Of a stretch of DNA of 64,000 nt, positions 39,686 through 50,832 are shown in pieces. The notes under the pieces were generated by a model, which was given only the letters and a program-made list of their open reading frames with translations, was not told the origin of the DNA and did not search any database. This DNA is from Methylotenera sp. (GTDB taxonomy: Bacteria; Pseudomonadota; Gammaproteobacteria; Burkholderiales; Methylophilaceae): the NCBI GenBank assembly GCA_020622105.1, contig JAHRYP010000007.1, positions 1 to 64,000 on the forward strand, read 5' to 3'. The position numbers and the translations under genes are program-made. Position 1 is the first letter of the stretch. Each line of letters starts with the position of its first letter.

Positions 39686-40339
39686 ATGGCCAATTTGTCA
39701 TATATGATCAAGGGCTTATACGCCGTTACGCCGGATGAGCAAAACACAGACGTGCTGCTAGCCAAAGTCGAGGCGGCGCTGCGTGGCGGCATCAATGTCC
39801 TGCAATACCGCAATAAACATGCAGATCACAAACTGCAAACGCAGCAGGCGCGCGCCATTTTGCCATTGTGCAGGCAATATCAGGTGCCGTTCATTATTAA
39901 TGATTCTATTAAACTTTGCCTGACGTTGGATGCAGATGGCGTACATTTGGGCGCAGATGACGGCAATTTAGCTGAAGCGCGTGTCAGGTTGGGTGCCGGC
40001 AAGATTCTCGGCGCTTCTTGCTACAACCGGATGGATCTGGCTTTAGCGGCAGCAGAGGCCGGTGCAGATTATGCTGCGTTCGGTGCTTGTTTTGCCTCTG
40101 GCACTAAACCCAATGCACTGGCTGCGCCATTGAGTTTATTCACGCAAGCGCGGCAGTCAATAGACATTCCCCTGGTGGCAATCGGCGGCATTAATCTTGG
40201 CAATGCTGCGCAGGCAATAGAGGCCGGTGCCAATGCCATTGCAGTTGTTGGTGCGTTGTTTAATCCTGCTGGCGAAGCTGGGCAATCTGTAGAAGCCACG
40301 GCACGCCAATTTTCACAGATTTTATCCACTTACCAATAA
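39686..40339 (+). CDS. thiE: Thiamine-phosphate synthase ThiE
   Basis: Joins HMP-PP and thiazole phosphate to thiamine phosphate. It is 217 residues, a TIM-barrel. The motifs LQYRNK, the NDSIKLCLTLDADGVHLGADD block and the phosphate-binding VAIGGI are complete. It follows thiD by 10 bp. Thiamine diphosphate made here is the cofactor of the phosphoketolase in the same window, though nothing ties their regulation together. Confidence 0.96.
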   Translation: MANLSYMIKGLYAVTPDEQNTDVLLAKVEAALRGGINVLQYRNKHADHKLQTQQARAILPLCRQYQVPFIINDSIKLCLTLDADGVHLGADDGNLAEARVRLGAGKILGASCYNRMDLALAAAEAGADYAAFGACFASGTKPNALAAPLSLFTQARQSIDIPLVAIGGINLGNAAQAIEAGANAIAVVGALFNPAGEAGQSVEATARQFSQILSTYQ

Positions 40340-40419
40340 AGGTTATGTTGCGTATTGAGCGTTAAGTAGGCATATTAACGTATGTGACATTATAAAAATA
40401 AATTTTTAGGGGTATAACT

Positions 40420-41190
40420 GTGGCCAAAGAGCTATTTAACAACGGGAGCCATGTCTGTATTGTATTCAATGACCTGGCAGACAAGTCTTCCTCAGAAGCT
40501 GTGCAGTCTAATCAGTTTCTGATTGTAACGGACGGGCACGGTGCCCTGATTGATCCGGGTGGTAATATGACCTACAGCGCTCTAATGGTGGGTATGGGTA
40601 AATATTTTAATTTCCGTAAACTGGAATATATCCTCGCATCACATCAGGATCCGGATATTGTGGCATCTATCAACAAATGGCTGATAGGTACCGAGTGTAC
40701 GGTCATGGCGCCGGCGATCTGGGAACGCTTTTTACCGCATTTTTGTGGTGTGGGTAATACAGAAAATCGTATTATTGGTATTCCGGATCAGGGCATGGAT
40801 ATTCAGCTTGGCAATACGATTATTAAGGCATTGCCTGCGCACTTCCTGCATTCTGAAGGTAACTTCCAGTTCTATGATGTAGCCAGCAAAATCCTGTTTT
40901 CGGGTGATTTGGGTGCGTCATTAGTGTCGGCAGAGTTGGCTGTTGAGCCGGTAACTGATTTTAATGCGCACTTGCCGGCAATGCTTGGCTTCCATAAGCG
41001 ATACATGACTTCTAACAAAGCGTGCCGCTTCTGGGCCAATATGGTGCGTACGCTGGATATAGAGTCTATTGTGCCGCAGCATGGCCGTCCGTTTGTCGGC
41101 AAGGCAATGGTGAATCAATTTATCTCATGGATAGAAAACTTAGAGTGCGGCATTGATCTGATGACGCAAGATAATTACAAGGTACCTTAA
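40420..41190 (+). CDS. MBL-fold protein of the oxygen-binding di-iron (ODP) type
   Basis: 256 residues, starting at GTG behind AGGGG. It has the metallo-beta-lactamase fold of flavodiiron proteins without the flavodoxin domain: LIDPGGNMTY near residue 43, SHQDPDIVAS (metal ligands in the HxDxD style) near 75, LHSEGNFQ near 144, SGDLGASL near 160 and the late ligand PQHGRPF near 225. Such stand-alone ODP domains can bind a di-iron centre and oxygen and are often linked to signalling or oxygen sensing. It lies 80 bp after thiE and 18 bp before hemL, so it is probably cotranscribed with hemL. The precise activity is unknown. Confidence 0.85.
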   Translation: MAKELFNNGSHVCIVFNDLADKSSSEAVQSNQFLIVTDGHGALIDPGGNMTYSALMVGMGKYFNFRKLEYILASHQDPDIVASINKWLIGTECTVMAPAIWERFLPHFCGVGNTENRIIGIPDQGMDIQLGNTIIKALPAHFLHSEGNFQFYDVASKILFSGDLGASLVSAELAVEPVTDFNAHLPAMLGFHKRYMTSNKACRFWANMVRTLDIESIVPQHGRPFVGKAMVNQFISWIENLECGIDLMTQDNYKVP

Positions 41191-41208
41191 ACAGAGAAGT
41201 AAAAGCAT

Positions 41209-42519
41209 ATGACATCAGTTAATCAGCAGCAGTTATTTGATCAATCCCAGCAACTTATCCCCGGCGGTGTGAACTCGCCGGTACGTGCTTTTCGCAGCGT
41301 AGGCGGTACACCGGTTTTTTTCAAAAAAGGATTGGGTTCCAAGTTGTGGGACGTCGACGGTAAGGAATATATCGATTACATCAACTCATGGGGGCCGATG
41401 ATTTTGGGCCATGCCCACCCGGAAGTGATTAAGGCGGTGCAGGAGGTTGCAGCGAATAGTCTGTCATTCGGCGCACCAACCGGTCTGGAGCTGGAGATTG
41501 CGCAGCTGATTAACAAGCTGGTGCCAAGCATGGAGCAGGTGCGTCTGGTGAGCAGCGGTACCGAAGCGACCATGAGTGCGATTCGTGTTGCGCGCGGCTT
41601 TACCGGTCGCAGCAAGATTGTGAAGTTTGAAGGCTGTTACCACGGCCATTCAGATGCTTTGCTGGTGAAAGCGGGTTCGGGCTTGCTGACGTTTGGTAAG
41701 AATAACCAGGCGGGTGTTCCAAGTTCTGCTGGTGTTCCGGCCGAAGTGGCAGCGCATACCTTAACGCTCGAGTACAACAATACCGAAGCGCTTAAAGAAT
41801 TATTTGCTGCCATGGGCGATGAGCTTGCGTGTGTGATTATTGAGCCGGTAGTTGGCAATATGAATCTGGTGGTACCGCACATGGAGTTTTTACAAACACT
41901 GCGTGAGTTATGTACTCAACATGGCACTGTGCTGATTTTTGATGAAGTCATGACCGGTTTTCGTGTGCATCTGGGCGGTGCGCAGGCGTTGTACAACATC
42001 AAGCCTGACCTCACGACGCTGGGTAAAGTGATCGGCGGCGGTTTGCCGGTAGGCGCATTTGGCGGTCGTAAGGATATTATGCAGTGCCTGGCACCAGTAG
42101 GTGCGGTATATCAGGCGGGTACGCTTTCTGGCAACCCGGTTGCTGTGACGGCAGGACTAATGACATTGAAACTGATTCAGGCGCCTGATTTTCATCTGAA
42201 ACTTGCAGCGCAGACTAAAAAACTGGTCGATGGTTTAGTGGCGGCAGCGAAAGAAGCTGGTGTGGTGTTCACTGCACAAAGCGTGGGTGGCATGTTTGGC
42301 CTTTATTTCAGCGAGAAATGCCCGACTAGTTTTGATGAGGTCATGCAATCCAATAAAGAAAATTTTAATCAATTTTTCCATATTATGCTGGATGCAGGTA
42401 TTTATCTTGCGCCATCTGCATTTGAGGCCGGTTTTGTGTCAGCAGCACATACAGATGAAGATATTGCATTCACGGTTGCGGTGGCAAAAAAAGCTTTTGC
42501 TGCCTTGGCATCACACTAA
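41209..42519 (+). CDS. hemL: Glutamate-1-semialdehyde 2,1-aminomutase HemL
   Basis: PLP enzyme giving 5-aminolevulinate in the C5 heme pathway. It is 436 residues. Starts with the family block [36 protein letters not shown] and the [19 protein letters not shown] segment follow. The Schiff-base lysine is in [18 protein letters not shown] near residue 272, and [10 protein letters not shown] is intact. A second heme gene, hemE, lies 6.5 kb downstream. Confidence 0.98.
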   Translation: MTSVNQQQLFDQSQQLIPGGVNSPVRAFRSVGGTPVFFKKGLGSKLWDVDGKEYIDYINSWGPMILGHAHPEVIKAVQEVAANSLSFGAPTGLELEIAQLINKLVPSMEQVRLVSSGTEATMSAIRVARGFTGRSKIVKFEGCYHGHSDALLVKAGSGLLTFGKNNQAGVPSSAGVPAEVAAHTLTLEYNNTEALKELFAAMGDELACVIIEPVVGNMNLVVPHMEFLQTLRELCTQHGTVLIFDEVMTGFRVHLGGAQALYNIKPDLTTLGKVIGGGLPVGAFGGRKDIMQCLAPVGAVYQAGTLSGNPVAVTAGLMTLKLIQAPDFHLKLAAQTKKLVDGLVAAAKEAGVVFTAQSVGGMFGLYFSEKCPTSFDEVMQSNKENFNQFFHIMLDAGIYLAPSAFEAGFVSAAHTDEDIAFTVAVAKKAFAALASH

Positions 42520-42523
42520 GCCC

Positions 42524-42541
42524 ACACTGGTGCTCCAGTGT
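42524..42541 (+). terminator. Weak hairpin after hemL
   Basis: ACACTGG-TGCT-CCAGTGT starts 4 bp after the hemL stop. It is followed by TGATG rather than a T-run, so it may only partially terminate. Confidence 0.35.
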
Positions 42542-42614
42542 TGATGTTAATTTCATTAAATCATATTTATTAAAAAATATTTATCTTTAAGTTCTATCTT
42601 ATTGAACTCATAGG

Positions 42615-42648
42615 CATTTAGCGGTAAACTTGAAGGTTCCGCTAAATG
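42615..42648 (+). promoter_or_regulatory. Terminator-like hairpin in the gltB leader
   Basis: Perfect 10-bp stem CATTTAGCGG/CCGCTAAATG with a 14-base loop, then TTTTGTG, ending only 17 bp before the gltB ATG. There is no room for a promoter between it and the start other than one giving a leaderless message, and no clear ribosome site is seen, so it may act as an attenuator or as the hemL terminator. Confidence 0.5.
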
Positions 42649-42665
42649 TTTTGTGATTAGATAAT

Positions 42666-45600
42666 ATGGCATCAGATTTAAGTAACTCAATTGGTTTCGA
42701 AAACGCACCTGCTGTGCACAATGGCAATGCGTCCATTGGCCTGAATTCAAGTGGTTCTGGCCAGCCTGTCAAGCAGGGTTTATATAGCCCTTCCAACGAG
42801 CGCGACGCTTGTGGCGTTGGCTTTGTGGCACATATCAAAGGCAATAAAACTCACGATATCGTGCAAAAAGGCTTGGAATTACTGACCAACCTGACCCATC
42901 GCGGTGCTACTGGTTATGATCCAAAGCTGGGCGACGGCGCGGGGCTGCTGATGCAGTTACCAGATGCTTTCATGCGCAAAGAAGCAGCCAAGCTCAATAT
43001 GCAATTGCCTGCTAGCGGACGCTATGCGGTAGGTAACGTATTTTTACCTCAGGCTGCTAAAAACCGTGAAGCCTGCGAAGCGCTAATCAATAATATTATT
43101 GCGGAAGAAAATCAGGTGTTGCTGGGCTGGCGCGATGTGCCGGTAGATAACAGCAATATCGCACAGGCAGCGCGTGATGTTGAGCCGACAATGCGTCAGG
43201 TGTTTGTAGCCAGTGCAAATGCGGACAACGACCTTTTTGACGCACCTTCATTCGAGCGCAAGCTATTTGTGATCCGCAAGCGCATTGAACATGCGGTGCG
43301 TGATCTTGATCTGCAGGACAACGCAGCGTTTTACATCCCCTCACTGTCATCGCGCACCATTGTCTACAAAGGCATGCTGCTGGCAAATGAAGTGGGTGTT
43401 TATTACACAGATTTGAATGATGAAAGCGTAGTGTCAGCACTGGCACTGGTGCATCAGCGCTTTTCAACCAATACTTTCCCGGCTTGGGATCTTGCACATC
43501 CGTTCCGCATGATTGCGCATAACGGTGAAATCAATACCGTACAGGGCAACGTTAACTGGATGGCGGCACGTCATGATGCGATGCGCTCTACCCTGCTCGG
43601 TGAAGATCTGGAAAAACTGTGGCCATTGATTGTTGACGGTCAGTCAGACTCAGCTTGTTTTGATAACTGTCTGGAATTGCTGGTGGCCGGTGGTTACAGT
43701 CTGCCGCACGCAATGATGATGCTGATTCCTGAAGCATGGTCAGGCAATGCGCTGATGGATGAAGAACGTCGTGCTTTCTACGAATACCACGCTGCGTTGA
43801 TGGAGCCATGGGATGGCCCGGCAGCAGTTGCATTTACTGACGGTAACATGATTGGTGCTACCTTGGACCGTAACGGTCTGCGTCCGGCACGTTATCTGGT
43901 GACAGATGATGACTTGGTCATGATGGCATCTGAAATGGGCGTGCTGACATTCCCACAAGAAAAAATCGTTAAAAAATGGCGTTTAGAGCCAGGTAAAATG
44001 CTGCTCATCGACACGGTGCAAGGCCGCATTATTGATGATGCTGAAGTGAAAAACGCTTTAGCAAGTGCTAAGCCTTACAAGCAATGGATTGAAGAATCAC
44101 GCTACTTCCTGGCTGATATGCCTAAAGTGGAAGGTGGTTTGCAATTGAATGCTGACCTGCTCGATACACAGCAGGCATTCGGCTTTACACAGGAAGATAT
44201 CAAGTTCGTGCTGCAGCCTATGGTGCAGAACGGCGAAGAGGGCTCAGGCTCTATGGGTAACGATGCAGCCTTGCCTGTATTGTCAGCCAGACCAAAAGTT
44301 TTGTATAACTACTTCAAGCAGTTATTCGCACAGGTAACCAATCCGCCAATCGATCCGATTCGTGAAGAGCTGGTGATGTCACTGGTGACTTTTATTGGCC
44401 CAAAACCAAATCTGCTGGGCATTGAGGAAACTACACCGCCGATGCGTCTGGAGGCCAGTCAGCCAGTATTGATGCTGGACGAACTGGAGCAGTTAAAGGC
44501 AATCGCAACGCTGACCAATAATCAATATAAATCACTGGTATTGGATATCACCTACTCTGCGCAAGAAGGTAAAGCAGGTATGGCAGCGGCTTTGGAAAGC
44601 CTTACTAAAGCTGCAGAAAAAGCGGTGCAGGATGGCTTCAACATTCTAATTCTTTCAGACCGCAGCATGAATGCCGAGCGCGTAGCGATTCCGGCACTGC
44701 TGGCATGTTCTGCAACGCATGAGCATTTAGTGCGTGCCGGTTTAAGAACCAGCGCTGGTTTGGTGGTGGATACCGGTTCAGCACGTGAAGTGCATCATTT
44801 TGCTCTGTTAGCTGGTTACGGCGCCGAGGCAGTTTGCCCATGGCTGACCTTTGAAACCATCAAAGGTATGTCAGATGACAGCTACAAGGCTAGCAAAAAC
44901 TTTGTGAAAGCGATTGGCAAAGGTCTTTATAAAGTGATGTCCAAGATGGGTATCTCTACTTACCAGTCTTACTGCGGTGGTCAAAGATTCGAAGCAATCG
45001 GCCTTAACAGCGCTTTTGTAGAGCAATATTTCACTGGTACCGCGACCAACATCGAAGGTATTGGTTTGGATCAGGTAGCTGAAGAAGCTGTGCGTTTACA
45101 TACTTCTGCATTCGGTACCGACCCGGTATTGGCAAACAGTCTGGATGCGGGTGGTGAGTATGCATTCCGTGTGCGCGGTGAAGAACATACCTGGACACCG
45201 GAATCAATTGCCAAGCTGCAAAATGCAACGCGCACCGGCAAGTTCGACACTTACAAAGAATACGCAAAACTGATTAACGATCAAACGCGTCGTCACATGA
45301 CATTGCGCGGTCTGTTTGAAATTAAACCGGCAGCAACACCGATTCCTCTGGAGTCTGTAGAGTCAGCTAAAGAAATCGTGAAGCGCTTCGCAACGGGTGC
45401 AATGTCACTGGGCTCGATTTCTACTGAGGCACATGCAACGCTGGCGATTGCCATGAACCGTATCGGCGGCAAGTCGAATACCGGTGAAGGCGGTGAAGAT
45501 GCAAAACGCTTTATCCCGGTAGCTAACGCCACTACGATGGCAGCTGTGATCGGTGAAAAACAGATTGAGCGAGATATCCCGCTTAAAGCTGGCGATTCTA

Positions 45601-47375
45601 TGCGTTCAAGCATCAAGCAAGTGGCATCTGGCCGCTTTGGTGTCACTGCGGAATACCTGGCAAATGCGGATCAGATTCAAATCAAAATGGCACAAGGTGC
45701 AAAACCGGGTGAAGGTGGTCAGTTACCAGGTCATAAAGTATCAGAGTATATTGCCAAGCTGCGTTTCTCAGTGCCTGGTGTGGGCTTGATCTCACCTCCT
45801 CCGCACCATGATATTTATTCGATTGAAGACTTGGCACAGCTGATTCATGACTTGAAGAATGCTAACCCTAAAGCCTCAATTTCTGTGAAGCTGGTGTCTG
45901 AAACCGGCGTAGGTACAGTGGCGGCAGGCGTGGCAAAAGCCAAATCTGACCACATTGTGATCGCAGGTCACGACGGCGGCACTGGTGCTTCACCGATTTC
46001 ATCTGTAAAACACGCAGGTACACCATGGGAGCTGGGCTTGTCTGAAGCGCAGCAAACGCTGGTATTGAATCAATTACGCGGCCGTGTAGTGTTGCAGGTT
46101 GATGGCCAGATCAAAACCGGTCGCGATGTGGTGATTGGTGCCTTGTTAGGTGCGGATGAGTTCGGTTTTGCTACAGCGCCGCTGGTGGTTGAGGGCTGTA
46201 TCATGATGCGTAAGTGTCACCTCAACACCTGTCCGGTAGGCGTGGCGACACAAGACCCGGAATTGCGTAAACGCTTTACCGGCCAGCCGGAGCATGTGGT
46301 GAACTACTTCTTCTTTGTTGCTGAAGAGGTGCGTGAATATATGGCTTCTATGGGTATCGCGAAATTTGCAGACCTGATCGGTCGTGCTGATTTGCTGGAT
46401 ACGCAAGCCGGTATCGATCATTGGAAGATTAATGGTCTGGATTTCAGCAAAGTATTCCATCAGCCAGATATGCCAGCCAGCGTTTCACGCAAGAACAATG
46501 ACGTACAGGATCATGGCTTGGTAAACGCGCTTGATAACAAACTGGTGGCGCTTGCGCAACCAGCGCTGGAAAAAGGCGAAAAAGTTGTGATAGATATCGC
46601 CATTACCAATACCAACCGTACTGTCGGTACCATGCTGTCTAACCAGATTGCTACACGTTACGGTAATGCAGGTTTGCCAGACGATACAATCCATGTGAAC
46701 TTCACCGGGACATCCGGCCAAAGCTTCTCGGCCTTCCTGGCGAAAGGTATTACTTTCAGCCTGACAGGTGAAGGTAACGACTACGTGGGTAAAGGCCTGT
46801 GTGGCGGTCGCATCGTGATTAAACCACCGAAAACTTTCCGCGGTATATCACATCAGAACATTATCGTCGGTAATGCGGTAATGTATGGCGCGACAACCGG
46901 TGAGAGCTATTTCAGCGGCGTTGCAGGTGAGCGTTTCTGCGTGCGTAACTCAGGCGCTTCTGCGGTGGTTGAAGGTGTTGGTAACCACGGTTGTGAGTAC
47001 ATGACCGGCGGTACAGTTGTGGTGCTCGGTGTAACCGGTCAGAACTTTGCGGCAGGTATGAGCGGTGGTGTAGCCTATGTGTACGACGAAGATGGCATGT
47101 TTGCAAAACGCTGCAATATGGGCATGGTATCTCTTGAAAAAGTGGAGCATGTAGCTAACGTCGCGGCAGATGCAGTGCATCATCTTGACCAGCCGGACGA
47201 GGTTACTTTGCTTGCTTTAATTAATAAGCATGCAGAATATACTGATAGCGGACGTGCCAAAGCGATACTTGCTGACTGGGAAAATGCGCGCGGCAAGTTT
47301 GTGAAAGTAATGCCGAACGAATACAAACGTGCTTTGGTCGAATTGGCTGAAGACAAGGCATTGATCGCGGCTTAA
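42666..47375 (+). CDS. gltB: Glutamate synthase (NADPH) large subunit
   Basis: GOGAT alpha subunit: glutamine plus 2-oxoglutarate to two glutamate. It is 1569 residues. A 48-residue leader (propeptide-like) precedes the glutaminase nucleophile Cys49 in ERDACGVGF. The amidotransferase domain, the central domain, the FMN-binding synthase domain ([22 protein letters not shown]) and the C-terminal GXGXG beta-helix are all present. The 3Fe-4S ligands are Cys1178, Cys1184 and Cys1189 ([12 protein letters not shown]). Partner gltD follows after 106 bp with a hairpin between. Central to ammonia assimilation with alanine dehydrogenase as a side route. Confidence 0.98.
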   Translation: MASDLSNSIGFENAPAVHNGNASIGLNSSGSGQPVKQGLYSPSNERDACGVGFVAHIKGNKTHDIVQKGLELLTNLTHRGATGYDPKLGDGAGLLMQLPDAFMRKEAAKLNMQLPASGRYAVGNVFLPQAAKNREACEALINNIIAEENQVLLGWRDVPVDNSNIAQAARDVEPTMRQVFVASANADNDLFDAPSFERKLFVIRKRIEHAVRDLDLQDNAAFYIPSLSSRTIVYKGMLLANEVGVYYTDLNDESVVSALALVHQRFSTNTFPAWDLAHPFRMIAHNGEINTVQGNVNWMAARHDAMRSTLLGEDLEKLWPLIVDGQSDSACFDNCLELLVAGGYSLPHAMMMLIPEAWSGNALMDEERRAFYEYHAALMEPWDGPAAVAFTDGNMIGATLDRNGLRPARYLVTDDDLVMMASEMGVLTFPQEKIVKKWRLEPGKMLLIDTVQGRIIDDAEVKNALASAKPYKQWIEESRYFLADMPKVEGGLQLNADLLDTQQAFGFTQEDIKFVLQPMVQNGEEGSGSMGNDAALPVLSARPKVLYNYFKQLFAQVTNPPIDPIREELVMSLVTFIGPKPNLLGIEETTPPMRLEASQPVLMLDELEQLKAIATLTNNQYKSLVLDITYSAQEGKAGMAAALESLTKAAEKAVQDGFNILILSDRSMNAERVAIPALLACSATHEHLVRAGLRTSAGLVVDTGSAREVHHFALLAGYGAEAVCPWLTFETIKGMSDDSYKASKNFVKAIGKGLYKVMSKMGISTYQSYCGGQRFEAIGLNSAFVEQYFTGTATNIEGIGLDQVAEEAVRLHTSAFGTDPVLANSLDAGGEYAFRVRGEEHTWTPESIAKLQNATRTGKFDTYKEYAKLINDQTRRHMTLRGLFEIKPAATPIPLESVESAKEIVKRFATGAMSLGSISTEAHATLAIAMNRIGGKSNTGEGGEDAKRFIPVANATTMAAVIGEKQIERDIPLKAGDSMRSSIKQVASGRFGVTAEYLANADQIQIKMAQGAKPGEGGQLPGHKVSEYIAKLRFSVPGVGLISPPPHHDIYSIEDLAQLIHDLKNANPKASISVKLVSETGVGTVAAGVAKAKSDHIVIAGHDGGTGASPISSVKHAGTPWELGLSEAQQTLVLNQLRGRVVLQVDGQIKTGRDVVIGALLGADEFGFATAPLVVEGCIMMRKCHLNTCPVGVATQDPELRKRFTGQPEHVVNYFFFVAEEVREYMASMGIAKFADLIGRADLLDTQAGIDHWKINGLDFSKVFHQPDMPASVSRKNNDVQDHGLVNALDNKLVALAQPALEKGEKVVIDIAITNTNRTVGTMLSNQIATRYGNAGLPDDTIHVNFTGTSGQSFSAFLAKGITFSLTGEGNDYVGKGLCGGRIVIKPPKTFRGISHQNIIVGNAVMYGATTGESYFSGVAGERFCVRNSGASAVVEGVGNHGCEYMTGGTVVVLGVTGQNFAAGMSGGVAYVYDEDGMFAKRCNMGMVSLEKVEHVANVAADAVHHLDQPDEVTLLALINKHAEYTDSGRAKAILADWENARGKFVKVMPNEYKRALVELAEDKALIAA

Positions 47376-47403
47376 TGCAGTTTTAACCTAATGCAGTTTT
47401 AAT

Positions 47404-47435
47404 AAGTGCGGCTTTAAGTAAGTCGCACTTTTAAT
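47404..47435 (+). promoter_or_regulatory. Hairpin between gltB and gltD
   Basis: An 11-bp stem, AAGTGCGGCTT/AAGTCGCACTT (one G-T pair), with a five-base loop, followed by a short T-run at 47429-47432 and then AATAG. It could attenuate gltD or stabilise gltB mRNA. Just upstream TAATGCAGTTTTAA occurs twice in tandem. Confidence 0.5.
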
Positions 47436-47481
47436 AGAAATAAGTAAAGAGACTCTCTCTTATAGGAAAAGGCTTTATAGT

Positions 47482-48909
47482 ATGGGTAAAGTAACAGGCT
47501 TTATGGAATTTGAACGTCTTTCTGAGGCTAATCTGCCGGTTCAGGAACGCGTTAAAAATTACAAAGAATTTGTATTGCATCTGACTGATGATCAGGCCAA
47601 GCAACAGGGTGCGCGCTGTATGGACTGCGGCATTCCGTTCTGTACTACCGGCTGCCCGGTCAATAACATCATACCTGACTGGAATGATCTGGTTTACCAG
47701 CAGGATTGGCGCAGTGCGATCGATGTATTGCATTCAACCAACAACTTCCCTGAGTTTACCGGCCGTATCTGCCCTGCACCATGTGAGGCTGCCTGTACCT
47801 TGAACATCAATGCTGATCCTGTTGGCATTAAATCCATTGAGCATGCGATTATTGATAAAGCTTGGGAAAATGATTGGGTAAAACCACAGATCAATCCTGT
47901 TAAAACTGGCAAAAAAGTGGCGGTTGTAGGCTCTGGCCCAGCGGGTCTGGCTACGGCACAACAACTGGCGCGTGCCGGTCATAGCGTAGTTGTACTGGAA
48001 AAAAATAGCCGTATCGGCGGTTTGCTGCGCTACGGTATCCCAGATTTTAAAATGGAAAAGTCCCATATCGACCGTCGCATGGCGCAAATGGCAGCTGAAG
48101 GCGTTGAGTTCCGTGTCAACCAGCACGTTGGTGACAACGTAAATGCAGATGATGTATTAGCTGAATTTGATGCTGTAGTGCTGGCAGCAGGTGCTGAGCA
48201 GCCGCGTGATTTGCCGGTTACTGGTCGTGAGCTTGATGGTGTACATTTTGCAATGGACTTCCTGACACCGCAAAATAAAGTGGTTGCTGGTGATGTTATT
48301 CCAGACCAGATCAAAGCGACAGGCAAGCATGTAGTCGTGATTGGCGGCGGTGACACTGGCTCTGACTGTGTAGGTACCTCTAACCGTCACGGTGCATCGA
48401 GCGTGACCCAGTTTGAACTGATGCCGCAGCCCCCTGCAAAAGAAAACAAAGAACTGGTATGGCCAAACTGGCCGCTCAAATTGCGTACTTCGAGTTCACA
48501 CGAAGAAGGTGCAAACCGCGACTGGTCAGTGACTACCAAAGAATTGATCGGTGAAAACGGTAAAGTAGTTGCACTTAAGTGCGCTCGCGTAGAGTGGAAA
48601 GATGGCAAGATGAGTGAAGTGCCAGGCTCTGAATTCACGATTCCGGCTGATCTGGTATTTCTGGCGATGGGCTTTGTGTCACCAGTGCAGAAACTATTGG
48701 ACGTATTTGGTGTAGAAAAAGACCAGCGCGGCAATGCTAAAGCTACTACCGATGGCGAAGGCTGCTACAAAACCAGCAAGGACAAAGTGTTTGCCGCCGG
48801 TGACGTACGCCGCGGCCAGTCTCTGGTGGTATGGGCGATTCGTGAAGGCCGTCAGGCAGCACGTGCGGTGGATGAATATCTGATGGGTTCATCCGTATTG
48901 CCACGTTAA
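47482..48909 (+). CDS. gltD: Glutamate synthase small subunit
   Basis: GOGAT beta subunit passing electrons from NADPH through FAD and iron-sulfur centres to GltB. It is 475 residues. The N-terminal cysteine clusters [15 protein letters not shown] and [11 protein letters not shown] hold 4Fe-4S centres; the FAD motif [11 protein letters not shown] is near residue 150 and the NADPH motif [14 protein letters not shown] near 288. The C-terminal [14 protein letters not shown] binds FAD. It is followed by a strong terminator. Confidence 0.98.
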   Translation: MGKVTGFMEFERLSEANLPVQERVKNYKEFVLHLTDDQAKQQGARCMDCGIPFCTTGCPVNNIIPDWNDLVYQQDWRSAIDVLHSTNNFPEFTGRICPAPCEAACTLNINADPVGIKSIEHAIIDKAWENDWVKPQINPVKTGKKVAVVGSGPAGLATAQQLARAGHSVVVLEKNSRIGGLLRYGIPDFKMEKSHIDRRMAQMAAEGVEFRVNQHVGDNVNADDVLAEFDAVVLAAGAEQPRDLPVTGRELDGVHFAMDFLTPQNKVVAGDVIPDQIKATGKHVVVIGGGDTGSDCVGTSNRHGASSVTQFELMPQPPAKENKELVWPNWPLKLRTSSSHEEGANRDWSVTTKELIGENGKVVALKCARVEWKDGKMSEVPGSEFTIPADLVFLAMGFVSPVQKLLDVFGVEKDQRGNAKATTDGEGCYKTSKDKVFAAGDVRRGQSLVVWAIREGRQAARAVDEYLMGSSVLPR

Positions 48910-48948
48910 TCTCCTACGCTGAATAGGGCTTAATCTAGTAAAATAGAC

Positions 48949-48981
48949 GGGGATGCACGTGATGTGCATCCCCAATTTTTT
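48949..48981 (+). terminator. Rho-independent terminator of gltBD
   Basis: GGGGATGCAC-GTGAT-GTGCATCCCC followed by AATTTTTT. It ends 12 bp before the hemE ATG, so the hemE promoter must lie upstream of or overlap the hairpin, or hemE depends on readthrough. Confidence 0.9.
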
Positions 48982-48992
48982 GAGCAGAAACA

Positions 48993-50057
48993 ATGACACA
49001 ATTAAAAAACGACACCTTTTTACGCGCTTTGATGCGCCAACCTACCGAATACACACCTGTATGGATGATGCGTCAGGCGGGCCGCTACCTGCCGGAATAT
49101 AAAGCGACACGTAAGGATGCAGGCAGTTTTTTAAGTCTTTGTAAAAATGCACAGTTTGCGACTGACGTTACGCTTCAACCTTTAGACCGTTATCCATTGA
49201 TTGATGCGGCTATCTTGTTTTCAGATATTCTGACCGTGCCTGATGCAATGGGCTTGGGTTTATATTTTGAAGAAGGCGAAGGCCCTAAGTTCGAACGTAC
49301 GTTGCAACAGGAAGCTGATATTAAAAAGCTGGCTGTGCCGGATATGTCTGAGCTGCAATATGTATTTAACGCGGTCAGCAGCATACGTAAAGCCTTGAAC
49401 GGCCGCGTGCCGTTAATCGGCTTCAGTGGCAGCCCGTGGACACTGGCTACGTATATGGTGGAAGGCAAAGGCGGTACAGATTTTTTGAATATTAAAAAAA
49501 TGGCTTATGCACGCCCTGACCTGTTGCATCACATTTTAGAAACCACAGCGCAAACCGTAATCCAGTACCTCAATGCACAAATTGCAGCAGGTGCGCAGGC
49601 AGTCATGATATTTGACTCATGGGGTGGTGCATTGGCACATGATGCTTACCTTGAATTCTCACTGAATTACATGCAAAAAATCGTGAACGGCTTAACCAAA
49701 ACCAGCGAAGGCCGTAAAGTGCCTAGCATCGTCTTCACTAAAGGCGGCGGTTTGTGGCTGGAAGCACAGTCTGAAATCGGTGCAGATGCACTTGGTTTGG
49801 ACTGGGCAGTAGATATTGGCAGTGCGCGTAAGCGTGTAGGCGACAAAGTGGCGCTGCAAGGCAATCTTGACCCTGCAATTCTGTTATCCACCCCGGAAGC
49901 GATTGAGAAACAGGTTGCCAATGTGCTAGCCAGTTATGGTCATGGCAATGGCCATGTGTTTAATCTGGGTCACGGCATTACGCAGTGGACACCACCGGAA
50001 AATGCGGCAGCGATGCTTGCTGCGGTGCGAGAACATAGCCGTCAGTATCATCAGTAA
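48993..50057 (+). CDS. hemE: Uroporphyrinogen decarboxylase HemE
   Basis: Converts uroporphyrinogen III to coproporphyrinogen III. It is 354 residues, with the family motif [15 protein letters not shown] near residue 22 containing the catalytic arginines, the second motif [16 protein letters not shown] near 144, and [13 protein letters not shown] at the end. The gltBD terminator lies directly upstream and a bidirectional terminator directly downstream. Confidence 0.98.
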   Translation: MTQLKNDTFLRALMRQPTEYTPVWMMRQAGRYLPEYKATRKDAGSFLSLCKNAQFATDVTLQPLDRYPLIDAAILFSDILTVPDAMGLGLYFEEGEGPKFERTLQQEADIKKLAVPDMSELQYVFNAVSSIRKALNGRVPLIGFSGSPWTLATYMVEGKGGTDFLNIKKMAYARPDLLHHILETTAQTVIQYLNAQIAAGAQAVMIFDSWGGALAHDAYLEFSLNYMQKIVNGLTKTSEGRKVPSIVFTKGGGLWLEAQSEIGADALGLDWAVDIGSARKRVGDKVALQGNLDPAILLSTPEAIEKQVANVLASYGHGNGHVFNLGHGITQWTPPENAAAMLAAVREHSRQYHQ

Positions 50058-50070
50058 TCCAAATCACTAG

Positions 50071-50107
50071 TAATAAAAAAGCCCATCATTGATGGGCTTT
50101 TTTATTA
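50071..50107. terminator. Bidirectional terminator between hemE and cytochrome b561
   Basis: Near-perfect palindrome TAATA-A6-GCCCATCA / TGATGGGC-T6-ATTA, 14 bp past hemE and 17 bp past the convergent cytochrome gene. Confidence 0.95.
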
Positions 50108-50123
50108 CATGCAACTTAGCAAG

Positions 50124-50723
50124 TTATTTTAAAGACATACGTTTCATCGTATCGTCTTTATCAATGAATTTGTGTTTTAACGCGCCTGCAATGTGCAGAA
50201 TAACGATAATCACCAATATGGCGCCAATCGATTCATGCACTTCTTTGAAAAAATCGCGATACGCTTCGTTATCAAGGCCACCGATGAAGTCTATACCAAA
50301 CCATTTAATGCCATATTTACTGTTCACCGCCATGATCAGCCCACTTAACGGCATTGCTACCATAAGTAAATAAAGCAAGTGGTGTGTACCGGTAGCAAGT
50401 TTTTTCTCCCAGGTTTTGTATGAAGCTAATAATGCTGGAGCGCGATGCGTGATGCGCCATAGAACACGGATAATGATCAGTGCCAGCAGTGTTACGCCAA
50501 TAGATTTATGCAAGTTAAAGTAGAAGGTTCTTGGGCTGGCCTCTTCTGTAAGCTGCCAGGTGTAAATACCTAAATCAAACAGGTCAAACCCCATTTGCTT
50601 AGGCGCATCTTTAGGTAACTCACTCATATACCAGCCAAGTGCAAACATGGTAAAAATGCCTAGGGCGATCAGCCAGTGTAAAACAATTGCTGTTTTGGTA
50701 TAGCGTGTAGAGGTTTGATTCAT
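50124..50723 (-). CDS. Cytochrome b561 family membrane protein
   Basis: 199 residues from the ATG at 50723, preferred over a longer form because AGGATATT lies just upstream. It has four membrane helices with histidines placed as diheme ligands: VLHWLIAL (helix 1), NLHKSIGV (2), GTHHLLYLL (3) and EVHESIGAILVIIVILHIAG (4). The family oxidises quinol or accepts electrons from cytochromes. Such b-type cytochromes are sometimes encoded with SHP cytochromes, but here the SHP gene is 45 kb away. It is divergent from a secreted MBL hydrolase. Confidence 0.92.
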   Translation of the reverse strand: MNQTSTRYTKTAIVLHWLIALGIFTMFALGWYMSELPKDAPKQMGFDLFDLGIYTWQLTEEASPRTFYFNLHKSIGVTLLALIIIRVLWRITHRAPALLASYKTWEKKLATGTHHLLYLLMVAMPLSGLIMAVNSKYGIKWFGIDFIGGLDNEAYRDFFKEVHESIGAILVIIVILHIAGALKHKFIDKDDTMKRMSLK

Positions 50724-50832
50724 AGTAATATCCTGATGAGATTTAATCTTGTAGTATGTGACAGGTGTGCCGGAGAAAAATTGCACAAACTGGTCTCATT
50801 TTAATCTGTAACATAAATTCAAGGAATGTTTC

